From positions 248,001-312,000 of the forward strand of contig NZ_JAGPXN010000001.1 of NCBI RefSeq assembly GCF_018070575.1: a stretch of 64,000 nucleotides of DNA. Reading direction: 5' to 3'. Origin of the DNA: Micromonospora sp. C31 (GTDB taxonomy: Bacteria > Actinomycetota > Actinomycetes > Mycobacteriales > Micromonosporaceae). The position numbers were made by a program, and so were the translations under genes. Positions 62,433 through 64,000 of this stretch are shown piece after piece. How positions within the stretch are numbered: the stretch's first letter is position 1; the number at the start of each line of letters is the position of its first letter. The notes under the pieces were generated by a model. It was given only the letters and a program-made list of their open reading frames with translations. It searched no databases and was not told the DNA's origin.

Positions 62433-63330
62433 GTGGGGATCAAGCGGCTGGTCGGCGTACTGATGACGACGCTGCTGGCCGGTTGCGCCCCGGCGGCCAC
62501 CGCCGCGCCCGGCGCAGTGCCGCCCGCGCGTCCGGCGCCCGTCGCGACCTTTGCCGTCGGCGTACGCACGTTCACCGTCGACCCGGCCTCGGCGCGCCCC
62601 CTGCCGGTGACCCTCTGGTACCCGGCCGACGGCGGCGCGGTGGCCGCCGGGCGCTTCCCCGTGGTGGTCTACAGCCACGGGCTGCACAGCCTGCCCGAGC
62701 TGCACGCCGGGCTCACCACGCGCTGGGCCGCCAACGGCTTCGTGGTGGCCGCCCCGGCCTACCCGCACACGCGGCGCGGCGCGGCCCGGTTCAGCCGCGC
62801 CGACGTACGCCACCAGCCGGCCGACGGCTGGCGGCTGGCGGCTGATCCGGCACCTGGTGCGGCTCGACGCCCGGGCGGGCGACCCGCTCGCCGGGCACCT
62901 CGACGTCGCCCGGATCGCCGCCGCCGGCCACTCGGCGGGCGGCTTCACCACGGCCGGCATGTTCACCTCCGGGCGCTCGGGGCGGCTGCGCGCGGGCATC
63001 GTGATCGCCGGAGGCGGGATGGCCGGCGGTTTCGCCGGGCCGGCGGCCCCGCTGCTCTTCGTGCACGGTACGGCGGACCGGATCGTGCCGGCGACGGTGG
63101 GCCGCGCCGCTTACCACCGCACCACCGGCCCGTCCAGCTTCCTGAGCCTGCTCGGGCAGGGCCACGGCGAGTACCTGACCCCGGGACGGCCCGGTTTCGA
63201 CCAGGTTATCGCCACCACCACCGACTTCCTCCGCTGGACGCTCTACGGCGACGAGACGGCCGGCCGCCGCCTGCCCGCCGACGCCCGCCGGGCCGGCGTG
63301 ACGGCGTTCGAGTCCCGCCTCGCCCGCTGA
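62433..63330 (+). pseudogene. Alpha/beta-hydrolase lipoprotein, frameshifted by a 7-bp duplication
   Basis: The GTG at 62433 encodes a lipoprotein signal (LMTTLLAGC) and the first half of a PAF-acetylhydrolase/dienelactone-hydrolase-like protein (VTLWYPADGG, VVVYSHGLHS, ANGFVVAAPAYPH, HQPADGWRL). Near 62845 the meaning moves to the +1 frame, where it continues as LDARAGDPLAG, AAGHSAGG (GxSxG nucleophile), FVHGTADRIVP (Asp) and GQGHGEY (His), ending at 63330. GGCTGGC is present in 2.7 tandem copies at 62826-62844. Removing one copy restores one frame and gives the 10 residues I expect between PAD and LDAR. It is either a real inactivating or phase-variable duplication, or a sequencing error. 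All catalytic residues are intact. Confidence 0.8.
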
Positions 63331-63473
63331 TCCCGCCCGTGCCGGCGCAGGAGCCGGACCCCCCGACTGCGCCGCCCGCCGGCGTCCCCGAGCGGCGCTC
63401 ATGATCCGTTGACGCTCCGCCGGGCTCCGAGCCGCGCCCCGCCCGGGCCACCGGTCACCATCCACCCGGACAC

Positions 63474-63508
63474 CCGGTCACCGGACACCGGACACCGGTC
63501 ACCGGTCA
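63474..63508. repeat. 7-bp tandem repeat, five units
   Basis: Five consecutive CCGG(A/T)CA units (T, A, A, T, T) lie about 50-100 bp before the start of the nucleotidyltransferase-like gene; related CCGGTCACC words occur just upstream (about 63451-63460). The remainder of the 240-bp gap holds no gene. Confidence 0.8.
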
Positions 63509-63558
63509 CCGCCAGGCCGAGCGGACGAAGGCGCGTGCGCGGGAGGGACCATCGCGGC

Positions 63559-63564
63559 TACGGT
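63559..63564 (+). promoter_or_regulatory. Leaderless-type -10 box (TACGGT)
   Basis: TACGGT ends 6 nt before the GTG at 63571 and fixes that codon as the start of the last gene. Confidence 0.5.
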
Positions 63565-63570
63565 GCCGGC

Positions 63571-64000
63571 GTGGACGATCTCGCGGGGCGGCAGCTGGAC
63601 GGCATCACGGAGCTGGCCGGGCTGGCGGCGACGGCCGGCATCGAGGTGTGGCTGCGGGGCGGCTGGGCGATGGACTTCCACCTGGGCGAGGTCACCAGGG
63701 CGCACGTCGACGTCGACTGGTACTGCTGGCGCGCCGACGCCGACCGGCTGGCCGGCCTGCTGCACGGGCACGGCTGGCGGCCCGACCCTCGGATGCCCGT
63801 CGACGTGCAGCTCGACCTCGTCCGCGAGGACGTCGAGATGAGCGTCGCCTACCTGGCCCGGGACGCGACGGGCCAGGTGGTGGTGGGTGCCGGCCCGTGG
63901 GCGGGCACCGCCCTGCCGGACGGCATGTTGGCCGGTCCGCCCGGCCGCATCGGCGCGCTGACCGTCCCGATGATCTCGGTGGCCGCCCAGATCGAGTTCA
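63571..64000 (+). CDS. Aminoglycoside-2''-nucleotidyltransferase-like protein (3' end outside window)
   Basis: The first ~143 residues of a gene that runs off the window. IEVWLRGGWAMDFHLGEVTRAHVDVDWYCWRADADRL is the nucleotidyltransferase core, GG-W-x-x-D...R-x-H-x-D-x-D, with the metal-binding Asp residues in the DVD positions, as in ANT(2'')/LinB-like enzymes. LVREDVEMSVAYL and GRIGALTVPMISVAAQIEF continue the family pattern. Members add AMP to aminoglycosides or lincosamides, but many environmental homologues have no resistance phenotype. The start is set by the leaderless-type box. Confidence 0.8.
   Translation, partial: MDDLAGRQLDGITELAGLAATAGIEVWLRGGWAMDFHLGEVTRAHVDVDWYCWRADADRLAGLLHGHGWRPDPRMPVDVQLDLVREDVEMSVAYLARDATGQVVVGAGPWAGTALPDGMLAGPPGRIGALTVPMISVAAQIEF

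Overview
The window reads as chromosome from a high-GC actinomycete. Third codon positions are almost all G or C, GTG starts are common, many genes look leaderless, and the enzyme set is typically actinobacterial (a fused 2-oxoglutarate decarboxylase, an MprAB/PepD-like stress locus, a Ser/Thr kinase, and DUF6104, DUF6412 and SCO7613-type proteins). The mix of genes and of palindromic intergenic elements points to Micromonosporaceae, most likely Micromonospora or a close relative; that placement is inference. No rRNA, tRNA, CRISPR array, prophage or transposase was seen. About 55 genes, including a short leader ORF and two broken or fragmentary entries, cover nearly all of the sequence, so this is mostly stable chromosome with a few accessory patches.

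Layout. 0-7 kb: the end of an MMPL transporter, an erythromycin-esterase-family enzyme, a DUF2795 mini-protein, a Gfo/Idh/MocA oxidoreductase and two glycosyltransferases (one GT1/MGT type, one GT2 with an extra Rossmann-like tail). 7-19 kb: two small coupled membrane proteins behind a 10-codon leader ORF, a FabG-like reductase, a DUF4139 protein, a GH13 trehalose-synthase-like enzyme, a DUF1349 protein, DedA, a secreted CBM2-GH18 chitinase, an accessory YidC with a DUF6412 partner, a GCS2 carboxylate-amine ligase and a CoA-disulfide-reductase-type flavoenzyme. 19-30 kb: a WGR/beta-propeller fusion, an APH-type kinase, a Nei-type DNA glycosylase, a two-domain VOC protein and a surface-polysaccharide-like locus (GT2, galE; divergent GT4, TarP-like GT2). 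30-45 kb: ddaH-rocD arginine/ornithine catabolism, a pterin dehydratase coupled to an FHA protein, an LppX/LprG-like lipoprotein, a desaturase, a giant SCO7613 membrane protein, cutA, a patatin-acyltransferase pair, a Ser/Thr kinase and a GT4. 45-52 kb: a BON protein, HtrA/PepD, an MprB/MprA-like two-component pair, and an OlsB/OlsA-like ornithine-lipid pair. 52-64 kb: a hotdog-like protein, an ABC exporter, kgd, a DUF6104 protein, pta-ackA, a frameshifted alpha/beta hydrolase lipoprotein and the start of an aminoglycoside-nucleotidyltransferase-like gene.

How genes work together. Overlaps of 1-8 nt mark translational coupling in ten gene pairs: 6983/7012, 7012/7400, ddaH/rocD, dehydratase/FHA, patatin/PlsC, RR/HK, OlsB/OlsA, the ABC pair, pta/ackA and, by adjacency rather than overlap, GT4/GT2. 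RR-HK-HtrA has the same order as mycobacterial mprA-mprB-pepD and is followed by a three-BON envelope-type protein. About a dozen genes carry a TANNNT or CANNNT box ending 6-7 nt before the start codon, as expected of leaderless transcripts. Most convergent pairs are separated by long perfect hairpins.

The least explained items are the coding-like fragment at 2819-2908, the 7-bp duplication that breaks the hydrolase near 62.83 kb, the WGR/beta-propeller fusion, the GT2 with a methyltransferase-like tail, the divergent polysaccharide locus, and the long palindromes at 1066, 18982 and 20585.
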